Assembly (NCBI GenBank): GCA_024409185.1
Contig: JAKSUD010000040.1
Location: 1 to 7,672, forward strand
DNA: 7,672 nt
From: an archaeon
GTDB taxonomy: Archaea; Methanobacteriota; Methanobacteria; Methanobacteriales; Methanobacteriaceae
Direction of reading: 5' to 3'
Of the stretch, positions 1 to 6,127 are shown piece after piece. How positions within the stretch are numbered: the stretch's first letter is position 1; the number at the start of each line of letters is the position of its first letter. A program made the position numbers and the translations under genes. The notes under the pieces were generated by a model, which saw only the letters and a list, made by a program, of their open reading frames with translations, did not search any database and was not told the DNA's origin.

Positions 1-64
1 GATAAAACTAAATAATTATTAGATTAATATAAAACTAATTTATCTAAGATAAAACTAAATAATT
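1..64. repeat. 17-bp direct repeat at the end of the GT39-like gene
   Basis: The 17-mer GATAAAACTAAATAATT occurs at 1-17 and again at 48-64, a period of 47 bp. A shorter related stretch (ATAAAACTAATTTATC) lies between them at about 29-44. The right-hand copy covers the stop codon and last codons of the glycosyltransferase gene, so the other copies look like a tandem duplication of the 3' end. Read on the minus strand, each copy gives a TTTTATC tract, so the stretch may also serve as a U-rich transcription end. The repeat may continue beyond the left edge of the window. Confidence 0.7.
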
Positions 65-1836
65 TTATCATTCATATAAAGATTAACTTCACCTATAGTT
101 TTTATAATTTTAAATCCAGGAATAGTGCAGTTTTTAGAAGTAATATAATAACTAGCATTATTCTTATTTAAAAACGTGGATAATTTATCTAAAGACATTG
201 TATCTTTATTATAATGAATTTCAGTTTGCAGATACCATGTAAAAATAGGGCCTCGATCTGCCCAAATAGATACTTTATCATAATTTGGAATATTTTCCTT
301 AATCCATAAACTTAAATTTTTTTCATCATCAACAAGAGTATCATGCTTATCCATAGCTAAATATCCAATATTTGTAATTAAAAAAATACAAATAAATACA
401 ACAGGTATTAATCTACTTAAATTATAATCATCATTCCAAATAGCTAATTTTACTTTTATTTGAGTTGTAATTTTTGAAGATTTATCACTAATATAATTTT
501 TTCTTAAAAAAGCAGAATACAAATCCAAATGTTCAATAGTAATATTTAAACTTGATATAATTAAAGCTAGAAATGAAGGAGCAAAAACAATGAAATATCT
601 ATCTGCTTTAATTAAATGAGATGAAAAAAATATTAAATATGAAAAGAACCATACAAACATGGTAATATCATAATTAAACCATTTATAACTATCCAAATCA
701 TTAAAAATACTATTAAATGAAACACTGAATATTAAAACTCCAATAAAAAATATTGCTTCAAGAATTATAAATGAAATTTTACCTGTAGCTAAAAATGAAA
801 TCAAAAATAATATTATAGATCCAAATAAACCACAGTAATAGATATTTTTATTAAGTTTAATTTTAGGTAAAAATGATAAACTAAGTTTATTTTCAATATT
901 AGAATCATTTTTTAACAAACTCTTTCTAAATCTAAATACAATATAAATAACTCCAACAATAGCTGCAATCACTATTGGAATGCCAATTAAAGGTAGCTGT
1001 CTGCATACAAAACGAGGTATAAAAAACAAGTAATATAATAAATCATTATGTGGAACAGTAGCTACTGCAGATGATACTTTATTAGATACATCTGAAATAT
1101 TTGCTGCTTGATTTAGGAATCCAAAAGGTATTTTATTAATATAATAATGAGCTAAAAATGGAATTATAAAAATAAAACTAAGTAAAGTTCCTCCAATAAA
1201 ATGCTTAATATATTTACAGATATTTCCAAATATGTCTTTTTTTGATAAAACATAAATTATCATTATTGGAATAATTAATCCACCAATATATTTAGCAAAG
1301 AAAGATAAAACTGCAAGAGGAATAGCTAAATAAAAGTATTTTTGATTTTTTTCAATAGCTAAAATAAATGTATATAAAGCCCAAATTGATAAAGCTACAG
1401 ATGGAATATCAATAGTTCCATTAGCAACCCACATAATATTTATAGATAAACTACCATAAAAAAATGCACCAATAGCTGCTAATTTATCTTCAAATCTAAT
1501 TTTAAGCAGATAATATACACCTAATACTGCAATAATATAAAAAATACCAGTACCAGCAAATAAAGAATAATCTCCAACTAAACCTAATCTAAATAATATA
1601 GAAGTTAAAAAAGGTACAAGAGGTGGGAAATAATTTATAAATGCATACCCTCCAATTGAGTATCCTACATATCTTAAACTTTGGATTAAATAAAAATAAG
1701 CATCAACATAAAATCTACCAAGAATATTAGTTGTTGAATTAATACATATAAGTGCAATTGTTATAAAAATAGAAAATGCAAGTAAGTATAATGCATATTT
1801 ATCATTTTTAAGCTTATTTTTAACAGATTTTATCAT
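55..1836 (-). CDS. GT39-like (ArnT/PMT-type) multi-span membrane glycosyltransferase
   Basis: A 593-residue integral membrane protein, probably moving a sugar from a polyprenyl-phosphate donor onto a surface acceptor; donor and acceptor cannot be read from sequence. About 12-13 hydrophobic segments are visible, starting near residues 14-34, 92-113, 118-140, 144-162, 167-198, 213-234, 266-301, 332-351, 355-375, 394-410, 418-438 and 478-494. The first outer loop has an acidic residue in VDAYFY (D45), where GT-C enzymes keep their catalytic or metal-binding acid. ADRYFIVFAP (R413) resembles the conserved RY...P segment of this group. A soluble tail (about 496-593) contains LSLWIKENIPNYDKV, typical of archaeal GT39-like proteins. 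The start is supported by GAGAG six bases upstream of ATG. It lies 28 bp behind the HisA-like gene and is probably co-transcribed. The fold class is fairly sure; the substrate is unknown. Confidence 0.8.
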   Translation of the reverse strand: MIKSVKNKLKNDKYALYLLAFSIFITIALICINSTTNILGRFYVDAYFYLIQSLRYVGYSIGGYAFINYFPPLVPFLTSILFRLGLVGDYSLFAGTGIFYIIAVLGVYYLLKIRFEDKLAAIGAFFYGSLSINIMWVANGTIDIPSVALSIWALYTFILAIEKNQKYFYLAIPLAVLSFFAKYIGGLIIPIMIIYVLSKKDIFGNICKYIKHFIGGTLLSFIFIIPFLAHYYINKIPFGFLNQAANISDVSNKVSSAVATVPHNDLLYYLFFIPRFVCRQLPLIGIPIVIAAIVGVIYIVFRFRKSLLKNDSNIENKLSLSFLPKIKLNKNIYYCGLFGSIILFLISFLATGKISFIILEAIFFIGVLIFSVSFNSIFNDLDSYKWFNYDITMFVWFFSYLIFFSSHLIKADRYFIVFAPSFLALIISSLNITIEHLDLYSAFLRKNYISDKSSKITTQIKVKLAIWNDDYNLSRLIPVVFICIFLITNIGYLAMDKHDTLVDDEKNLSLWIKENIPNYDKVSIWADRGPIFTWYLQTEIHYNKDTMSLDKLSTFLNKNNASYYITSKNCTIPGFKIIKTIGEVNLYMNDKII

Positions 1837-1864
1837 GATAATCTCTCAAGTAATTATAAATATG

Positions 1865-2566
1865 TTAAAATTGATTAATTTGAATTTCTCCTTTATGTAA
1901 TGCAGTTCCAACTAAAGCTTTTTTAATACCTAAAGTATTTAATTCTTCAATTTCATCTTTAGTAATTCCTCCACCGATAATAATTTTATCTTTAAAATCA
2001 GCAAATTTATCTAAAAGTTCTTTATTATAACCTGCACCAGTTCCAACAGAAGAAATATCTAATAAAATAATTTCATTTGGATTAATTTTAGCTAAAATAT
2101 CTTTAAATTCTTCAAGATTAATATCCATATTTTTACTATAAAGTTCATTATCTTTAACATCAACACTAACTACAATACGTTCTTTTGGATATTTCTCAAA
2201 GATTTTTTCAAGCTCTTCAATAGATTCAAGAGTTTCAGTAGCTACTATGATTTTATAAGCAAATTCAAGTAAAAATTCAAAGGTTTTAAGATTATCAACA
2301 CCAACATCTAAAATTACAGGCAAAATTGTATTAACCTCTTTAACCTCAAAAATATTATGTTTTCCATTTCTTTCAATAAAATCTAAATCTGCAATATACA
2401 TTTCTTTTGCATTAGCTAATTTAAGAGATTTAGCAATTTCTAAAGGATTTGCAGAAGATGCATAAATAGTTTGAAGGGGAGTATAAGTTTCTCTATTACC
2501 TGATTTACCAGATACTGCAACTGAATTCATTAAATCTAAAACAGGAACTATTTCTAACATAAACAT
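1865..2566 (-). CDS. Archaeal HisA/HisF-related (beta/alpha)8-barrel protein
   Basis: A 233-residue TIM-barrel protein related to the histidine-pathway isomerase HisA but belonging to the separate archaeal HisA/HisF-like family; its reaction is not established from the sequence. Visible HisA-like features are the first-strand aspartate in IVPVLDLMN (D11), a mid-barrel aspartate in IVVSVDVKDN (D136), the LLDISSVGTGAG loop (about 169-180), and two phosphate-gripping loops, IIIGGGI (195-201) and ALVGTALHKG (217-226). Length is near the usual HisA size. Two starts are possible: the first ATG touches a GGT with no spacing, whereas Met3 (2558-2560) sits six bases after that GGT, so the true protein may be 231 residues (MLEIVPVLDL). 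It precedes the glycosyltransferase by 28 bp and follows the regulator gene by 66 bp. A role in histidine synthesis should not be assumed, because no other his genes are nearby. Confidence 0.85.
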   Translation of the reverse strand: MFMLEIVPVLDLMNSVAVSGKSGNRETYTPLQTIYASSANPLEIAKSLKLANAKEMYIADLDFIERNGKHNIFEVKEVNTILPVILDVGVDNLKTFEFLLEFAYKIIVATETLESIEELEKIFEKYPKERIVVSVDVKDNELYSKNMDINLEEFKDILAKINPNEIILLDISSVGTGAGYNKELLDKFADFKDKIIIGGGITKDEIEELNTLGIKKALVGTALHKGEIQINQF

Positions 2567-2577
2567 ACCAAATTTTT

Positions 2578-2603
2578 AAATATTATTTTAATAAATAATA
2601 TTT
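2578..2603. repeat. AT-only perfect inverted repeat upstream of the HisA-like gene
   Basis: AAATATTATTT (2578-2588) and AAATAATATTT (2593-2603) are exact reverse complements separated by TAAT, giving an 11-bp stem. It fills part of the 66-bp gap between the regulator stop and the HisA-like start, about 12 bases before that start on the transcribed strand. It could end the regulator transcript, form a weak 5' leader hairpin, or simply reflect extreme AT content. There is no U-run after it on the minus strand, so a simple terminator is not well supported. Confidence 0.4.
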
Positions 2604-2632
2604 TTTAAAATATTTTTTAAATAAACTTAAAT

Positions 2633-3259
2633 TTAATCTTCTTTTTTAACAAAGATTTCATTAGCTAATTCTTTATCAACTGCAAGTTGAGTATTTCCTA
2701 ATTGGAAAACATAATTAGGGAATTTTTGAATTAAAATAATTTTAGATCCAGGAATAAGACCTAAATTCATGATTTTTTGAAGTTTTTTACCATCATCTGT
2801 TTTAATATAAGAAACTTCACCAGCAAAACCATTTTCACAATTAATAAGTGCTACAGAGTTTTCTTTATCAAATACATCACAACAATTTCCTTCAGGAATT
2901 GGGTTGTTATGAGGGCAGTTTTCAGGGTGGCCAAGAATTCTACAAATATTATCTTCAACTTCATCAGACATAATATGTTCAATTTGATCAGCCAATTCTT
3001 CCATTTCATCCATATCTGCTAAAAACAAGTCAGCCATAACCTTTTCTGCTATCCTATGTTTTCTAACTAAAGACCTACCTAAATGTTCTCCAGCATTAGA
3101 TAAATTAATAATTCCATCATTAACATTTACATAACCTTTTTTAAAGAGTTCTGCAATGTATTCATTATCTAAGTCTTTTTCAGTTAAAGTCTCTTTATTT
3201 TCAAACTCTTTAACCCACATATGACGTAAATAATCTTCAGTATCTTTTTTATCAATCAT
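2633..3259 (-). CDS. DtxR/MntR-family metal-dependent repressor with C-terminal FeoA-like domain
   Basis: A 208-residue cytoplasmic transcription factor that should bind a divalent metal and then DNA. Residues 1-65 form a short winged-helix region (TEDYLRHMW ... INLSNAGEHLG). Residues 66-123 form the dimer and metal domain, with RKHRIAEKV, DQIEHIMSDEVED and CRILGHPENCPHNNPIP, a signature stretch of the family. Residues 132-208 match the SH3-like FeoA fold (GEVSYIK ... LGLIPGSKIILIQ). By eye, the ligands are D9, H68, E72, E87, D91, E94 and H95. Acids at D9 and D91 resemble MntR rather than the Met/Cys pair of DtxR. The DNA-binding part is about nine residues shorter than in Corynebacterium DtxR. 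GGTG five bases before ATG supports the start. It lies 104 bp behind the eight-Cys gene and downstream of feoB; matching operators in front of feoB make feoB the obvious target. Whether it senses Fe or Mn is unresolved. Confidence 0.92.
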   Translation of the reverse strand: MIDKKDTEDYLRHMWVKEFENKETLTEKDLDNEYIAELFKKGYVNVNDGIINLSNAGEHLGRSLVRKHRIAEKVMADLFLADMDEMEELADQIEHIMSDEVEDNICRILGHPENCPHNNPIPEGNCCDVFDKENSVALINCENGFAGEVSYIKTDDGKKLQKIMNLGLIPGSKIILIQKFPNYVFQLGNTQLAVDKELANEIFVKKED

Positions 3260-3295
3260 AGTTTCACCAACTATATAATATCTATTAAAATTTAT

Positions 3296-3303
3296 TTTAT
3301 AAA
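3296..3303 (-). promoter_or_regulatory. TATA box of the DtxR/MntR-family gene
   Basis: TTTATAAA lies 37-44 bases upstream of the regulator ATG, preceded on the transcribed strand by ATTTAGG. A start of transcription about 25 bases downstream would leave a short leader of about 15 bases that still contains the GGTG ribosome binding site. A second identical TATA box at 3340-3347, from the tandem duplication, could give a second start about 44 bases further upstream. The adjacent CCTAAAT half-operator suggests autoregulation, but this is inference. Confidence 0.45.
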
Positions 3304-3372
3304 CCTAAATAATGATTAATTATTTAAAATTTATTAAAATTTATAAACCTAAATAATGATTAATTATTTAAA
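3297..3372. repeat. Tandem duplication of the regulator promoter (two 32-bp identical copies)
   Basis: The 32-bp segment at 3297-3328 is repeated exactly at 3341-3372, a period of 44 bp; similarity continues a little to the left of each copy with a small indel. Each copy holds the TATA-like TTTATAAA at its left edge, a CCTAAAT heptamer (3304-3310 and 3348-3354) identical to one arm of the feoB operators, and an inverted repeat AAATAAT-GATTA-ATTATTT (3307-3325 in copy 1). The right-hand copy includes the last codons and stop of the eight-Cys gene, so the duplication copied a gene end together with the next gene's promoter region. Confidence 0.85.
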
Positions 3373-3591
3373 TAATTTGTTTTTAATCTTTTTATAACTA
3401 TCTTCCATAAATTTATATGATTTAGATTCAGGTAATATTTCATATCCACAATTAGGACATTTGATAATATTACAGTTAATAGGACAGCCTTCACAGCTTA
3501 CACCATCACATCTTTTATATTCAAATCCACAAAATTCACATTTAATCCAAACTTCTGAATTTTGCTCCTTTTTAATTTCTAAATCATTCAT
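3364..3591 (-). CDS. Small eight-cysteine metal-binding protein behind feoB
   Basis: A 75-residue soluble protein with eight cysteines at residues 18, 21, 28, 33, 36, 40, 45 and 48: CEFCGF, then RCDGVSCEGCPINC, then KCPNCGYE. The outer pair of CxxC knuckles looks like a zinc ribbon, with CPNCGYE its typical second half. The four inner cysteines (C-x4-C-x2-C-x3-C) are extra and could hold a second metal or an iron-sulfur cluster. The tail (56-75) is lysine-rich and probably helical. It starts 12 bp after the feoB stop, with AGTGGT five bases before ATG, so it is very likely in the feoB operon. I recall similar small Cys-rich proteins beside methanogen feoB genes but cannot name an established function; an iron-handling or FeoC-like accessory role is an inference from position. 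Confidence 0.8.
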   Translation of the reverse strand: MNDLEIKKEQNSEVWIKCEFCGFEYKRCDGVSCEGCPINCNIIKCPNCGYEILPESKSYKFMEDSYKKIKNKLFK

Positions 3592-3603
3592 TTTACCACT
3601 TGA

Positions 3604-5625
3604 CTAAAATACAATTCCGAAACCAGTTAAAATAACATTTACCAAGAATCCCATAGTAAATGCAAGAGCTATACTAATAACAGCTATTAATAAAGCTAAT
3701 TTCAAACCTCTTTCTTTAATCATAATCATGAATTGAGCTACACATGGTAAGAACAAAGTTAATGTGACAGCTGCTACCAATAATTGAACTCCAGTTAAAG
3801 TATTTTTAATACTCATTAAACCTGCTGCTCCAAAGTCTCTTCTAAAGAATCCAAGGATAAATGAAGGAGTTGTAGATCCAGGAAGACCAATAGCATTTAC
3901 TAATGGAGTTATAATTGCAGTTATAATTTGGAATATGCCAACTAAATCTAAAGCCCAAATGATTACACTAATAAGAATGAATATTGGAATTAATTCTTTA
4001 ATATACATTACAAGACGAGTCCAAGTCTTTTTAGCAATATGAGAAAGTTTTGGCCATCTTAATGGAGGAAGTTCCATGAAAAAGCTTGGTTGAGCTCCTG
4101 GAACATATTTTCTAGCTATAAATCCTATTGCAATAAAATTACCAATAATTACAGCTAACCAAATTCCAATTGAAACTGGATGAGCTGAAAGTAAAGCTAA
4201 AATTACTCCAAGTTGAGCAGAACATGGAATTGTAAGTGCCATCAAAACAGTAGCTATATTACGTTCTCTTTTAGTTTCTAAAGTTCTTGTAACCATAGCA
4301 GCCATACTTCCACAACCAACAGCTAAAACAAATGGAATTACAGAACGACCACTTAATCCAATCTTTTTAAATCCATTATCTACAAGAAGTGCAAGTCTTG
4401 GTAAGTAACCACTATCTTCAAGTATTGAAAATACAATAAAGAATAAAGATACAATTGGTAAAATAATACCAAATCCATAGGTAATACCTAAAGTTACAAT
4501 ACCATAAGGCCCAACAATAAGATTTTGAATTGGTACCCATGGAATGTATTGTACAACAATAGATGCAATAGCTGGATTAATATATTGACCAAATATTACA
4601 TTTTCAATTAAATCAACAAGAATACCTGCTCCAAGAACACCTACAAATAAATACAATCCAAAGAACAATACTAAAGCTAAAATAATAAGTCCATAAAATG
4701 GATGAATCATTATTCTACTTAATTTTTCTTTTCTATCCATTTTAATTTCAGCTTTAGCAACTAAATCAATAGTTGTAAATGTCTTTTTAAAGTATTGAGC
4801 ATAATCAGATAATTTTAATTTAGTTAAATATTTAATAGAATCTTTAAAATTAGATTTTTCCTCATTTAAGACCTTTTTAACATCTTCAAAATCAGATTCA
4901 TTATCTTTAACTAATTCATAAGCATCTTTATCTTCTTCTAAAAGTAAAACAGCTATTGCTCTTCTTGATATTGAATAGTTAGATTTAAGAGTGTTTTGAA
5001 CTTTTGCAATAGCTATTTCTAAATCATCACCATAATAAACATTCATTAAATTAGGATCTTTTGATAAGATTTTTTCTTTTTTAGCATCATAATTTACTAC
5101 TGCATCTTTAATATCTTCTAATCCACGGTTTTCTGCAGCAGCTGTTAAAACAACAGGAATTCCTAAAATATTTTCTAATCCGTCTTTATCTACATCTGCC
5201 CCTATTGCTTCAAGTTCATCCATCATATTTAATACTAAAACTACTTTACAATCTGCATCAATAAGTTGGAATGTGAGATCTATTGATTTTTCAATGTTTT
5301 TAGCATCGATAACATGAATAATCATATCAAAAGAATCATCAAAAACAAGTAATTTAGCCACACGTTCTTCTTCAGTAATTGTGTTTAAATCATAAAGTCC
5401 TGGAGGATCAGTAAGATGAACCTTTTTACCACCATAGATAAAATCCCCTTCATCAATATCTACAGTAGTTCCAGGATAATTAGAAACCATTGCAGTCATA
5501 CCAGTTAATTTATTAAAAGTAAGACTTTTCCCTACATTTGGGCTTCCAATTAAAAGAACATTAATAAAATCTGAATTTTTTAAATCTTTTTGACTAATAA
5601 AAAAATCCTCCATAAAATTAAACAT
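3604..5625 (-). CDS. feoB: Ferrous iron transport protein B
   Basis: The 673-residue GTP-gated Fe(II) importer of the cytoplasmic membrane. The N-terminal G domain shows G1 GSPNVGKS (27-34), G2 in PGTTVD (T53/T54), G3 DPPG (73-76; DLPG is more usual), G4 NMMD (133-136) and G5 near TAAAE (161-165). A mostly helical linker (about 190-300) follows. The membrane domain runs from about 309 to the end with the family's landmarks: LEDSGYLPR (402-410), a gate segment GCGSMAAMVTR (437-447), IPCSAQLGV (466-474), FFRRDFGAAGL (593-603) and LPCVAQFM (626-633), with cysteines 438, 468 and 628 available to the iron path. Length is usual for archaeal FeoB. No clear ribosome binding site precedes the chosen ATG; a GGAGG instead lies inside the gene at codons 5-7. 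It is first in a likely operon with the eight-Cys gene and is flanked by two DtxR-type operators. Confidence 0.97.
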   Translation of the reverse strand: MFNFMEDFFISQKDLKNSDFINVLLIGSPNVGKSLTFNKLTGMTAMVSNYPGTTVDIDEGDFIYGGKKVHLTDPPGLYDLNTITEEERVAKLLVFDDSFDMIIHVIDAKNIEKSIDLTFQLIDADCKVVLVLNMMDELEAIGADVDKDGLENILGIPVVLTAAAENRGLEDIKDAVVNYDAKKEKILSKDPNLMNVYYGDDLEIAIAKVQNTLKSNYSISRRAIAVLLLEEDKDAYELVKDNESDFEDVKKVLNEEKSNFKDSIKYLTKLKLSDYAQYFKKTFTTIDLVAKAEIKMDRKEKLSRIMIHPFYGLIILALVLFFGLYLFVGVLGAGILVDLIENVIFGQYINPAIASIVVQYIPWVPIQNLIVGPYGIVTLGITYGFGIILPIVSLFFIVFSILEDSGYLPRLALLVDNGFKKIGLSGRSVIPFVLAVGCGSMAAMVTRTLETKRERNIATVLMALTIPCSAQLGVILALLSAHPVSIGIWLAVIIGNFIAIGFIARKYVPGAQPSFFMELPPLRWPKLSHIAKKTWTRLVMYIKELIPIFILISVIIWALDLVGIFQIITAIITPLVNAIGLPGSTTPSFILGFFRRDFGAAGLMSIKNTLTGVQLLVAAVTLTLFLPCVAQFMIMIKERGLKLALLIAVISIALAFTMGFLVNVILTGFGIVF

Positions 5626-5657
5626 TACTACAATACAATAAATAAAATAAATAAAAA

Positions 5658-5671
5658 TTAGGTACGCCTAA
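5658..5671. promoter_or_regulatory. DtxR-type operator 1 (promoter-proximal to feoB)
   Basis: TTAGGTACGCCTAA is a palindrome with arms TTAGG/CCTAA around TACG. It matches the core of the known DtxR/IdeR binding consensus (TTAGGTTAGCCTAA) at 12 of 14 positions. It lies about 33 bp downstream of the feoB TATA box, so it would fall just past the transcription start, where a bound repressor blocks polymerase. A gene for a DtxR/MntR-family protein is in the same locus. Confidence 0.85.
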
Positions 5672-5704
5672 ATTATACACATATATTATATTAATATTAA
5701 TACA

Positions 5705-5712
5705 TATATAAA
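5705..5712 (-). promoter_or_regulatory. feoB TATA box
   Basis: On the minus strand TTTATATA, a very good archaeal TATA box, is preceded by GTAAAC, a plausible BRE. Transcription should start around 5680-5685, giving a feoB leader of about 55-60 bases. It lies between the two DtxR-type palindromes, with 13 bp to the upstream one and about 33 bp to the downstream one. Confidence 0.65.
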
Positions 5713-5724
5713 GTTTACTAAAAA

Positions 5725-5738
5725 TTAGGTAAGCCTAA
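5725..5738. promoter_or_regulatory. DtxR-type operator 2 (between feoB and the divergent gene)
   Basis: TTAGGTAAGCCTAA shares 13 of 14 bases with operator 1 and 13 of 14 with the DtxR/IdeR core consensus; both sites are followed by AATT-type flanks. The two operators are 67 bp apart, start to start. This one lies immediately upstream of the feoB TATA/BRE and about 32 bp upstream of the TATA box proposed for the divergent plus-strand gene, so it could act on both promoters. Confidence 0.85.
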
Positions 5739-5769
5739 ATTTATAATTAAATAAAATAAGATATAAAAC

Positions 5770-5777
5770 TATAAATA
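5770..5777 (+). promoter_or_regulatory. Candidate TATA box for the divergent zinc-ribbon gene
   Basis: TATAAATA lies 67 bases before the plus-strand ATG. A start about 25 bases downstream would leave a leader of about 40 bases. The surrounding DNA is so AT-rich that other TATA-like strings are present, so the choice is tentative. Confidence 0.35.
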
Positions 5778-5843
5778 ATTTTAAGTAAAAAATAATACCA
5801 AATAACTTATTAATTAATAAAATATTATTGAAAAGGTGTAAAA

Positions 5844-6036
5844 ATGTCAAAAGAAGATAATGCAATGGATGCTATGATTCAAGGACAAGTAAATAGTAGA
5901 GGTTGTACTTGTATGACAGGAGTATTAAAACCAGCACAATCCACACTAAAAACAGTGATTTTGTAAAGATTGTGGTAAGAAATTCAAAACTAATATTAAT
6001 ACAGATTATTGCAGTAAATGTAGAAAAAACCACTAA
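5844..6036 (+). pseudogene. Small CxC + zinc-ribbon protein gene, frame broken at a T4 run
   Basis: The start is well supported by AGGTG five bases before ATG. The first frame reads MSKEDNAMDAMIQGQVNSRG, then CTCMTGVLKPAQ, and stops at 5964-5966. A second frame, shifted by one base, continues with CKDCGKKFK and DYCSKCRKNH to a stop at 6034-6036. Joined by dropping one T, the product would be 63 residues with Cys 21, 23, 40, 43, 56 and 59: a CxC followed by a CxxC-x12-CxxC zinc ribbon. The break can be placed exactly: the second frame has a TGA at 5956-5958 and the first a TAA at 5964-5966, leaving only the T4 run (5959-5962) and the next bases between them. It is divergent from feoB and shares its operator region. 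Function unknown; metal binding is likely. It may be intact in the organism if the extra T is an error. Confidence 0.65.
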
Positions 6037-6049
6037 TAAATAATTATAA

Positions 6050-6127
6050 AATAAAAATAGAAAAAATAAAAATAATCCAATAATAAAGAAATATCCCAAT
6101 AATAAAAAAAGAAAAATAAAAATATAA
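6050..6127 (-). terminator. U-rich termination region of the geranylgeranyl reductase gene
   Basis: Read on the minus strand, this gap after the reductase stop holds several T runs (T7 at 6104-6110, and T5-T6 tracts at about 6053-6071 and 6112-6121), the usual form of archaeal intrinsic termination. A short direct repeat, CCAATAATAAA, occurs at 6077-6087 and 6096-6106. On the plus strand it is A-rich and offers no terminator for the converging zinc-ribbon gene. Confidence 0.5.

Noticed and set aside
1865..2566. Assignment as histidine biosynthesis hisA
   Set aside because: The sequence fits the separate archaeal HisA/HisF-related family better, and no other histidine genes are present, so the hisA symbol is not justified.
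2777..3022. 81-residue plus-strand frame inside the metal regulator gene
   Set aside because: It lies wholly opposite a well-recognised DtxR/FeoA protein; the composition is that of an antisense shadow.
3297..3372. CRISPR-like repeat
   Set aside because: Only two copies, spacing of 12 bp, overlap with a gene end and a promoter, and no cas genes nearby: a simple tandem duplication.
5872..6099. 75-residue Phe/Leu-rich frame on the minus strand
   Set aside because: It overlaps the plus-strand zinc-ribbon gene and A-rich intergenic DNA; its hydrophobic look comes from reading A/T runs backwards. No ribosome binding site was seen.
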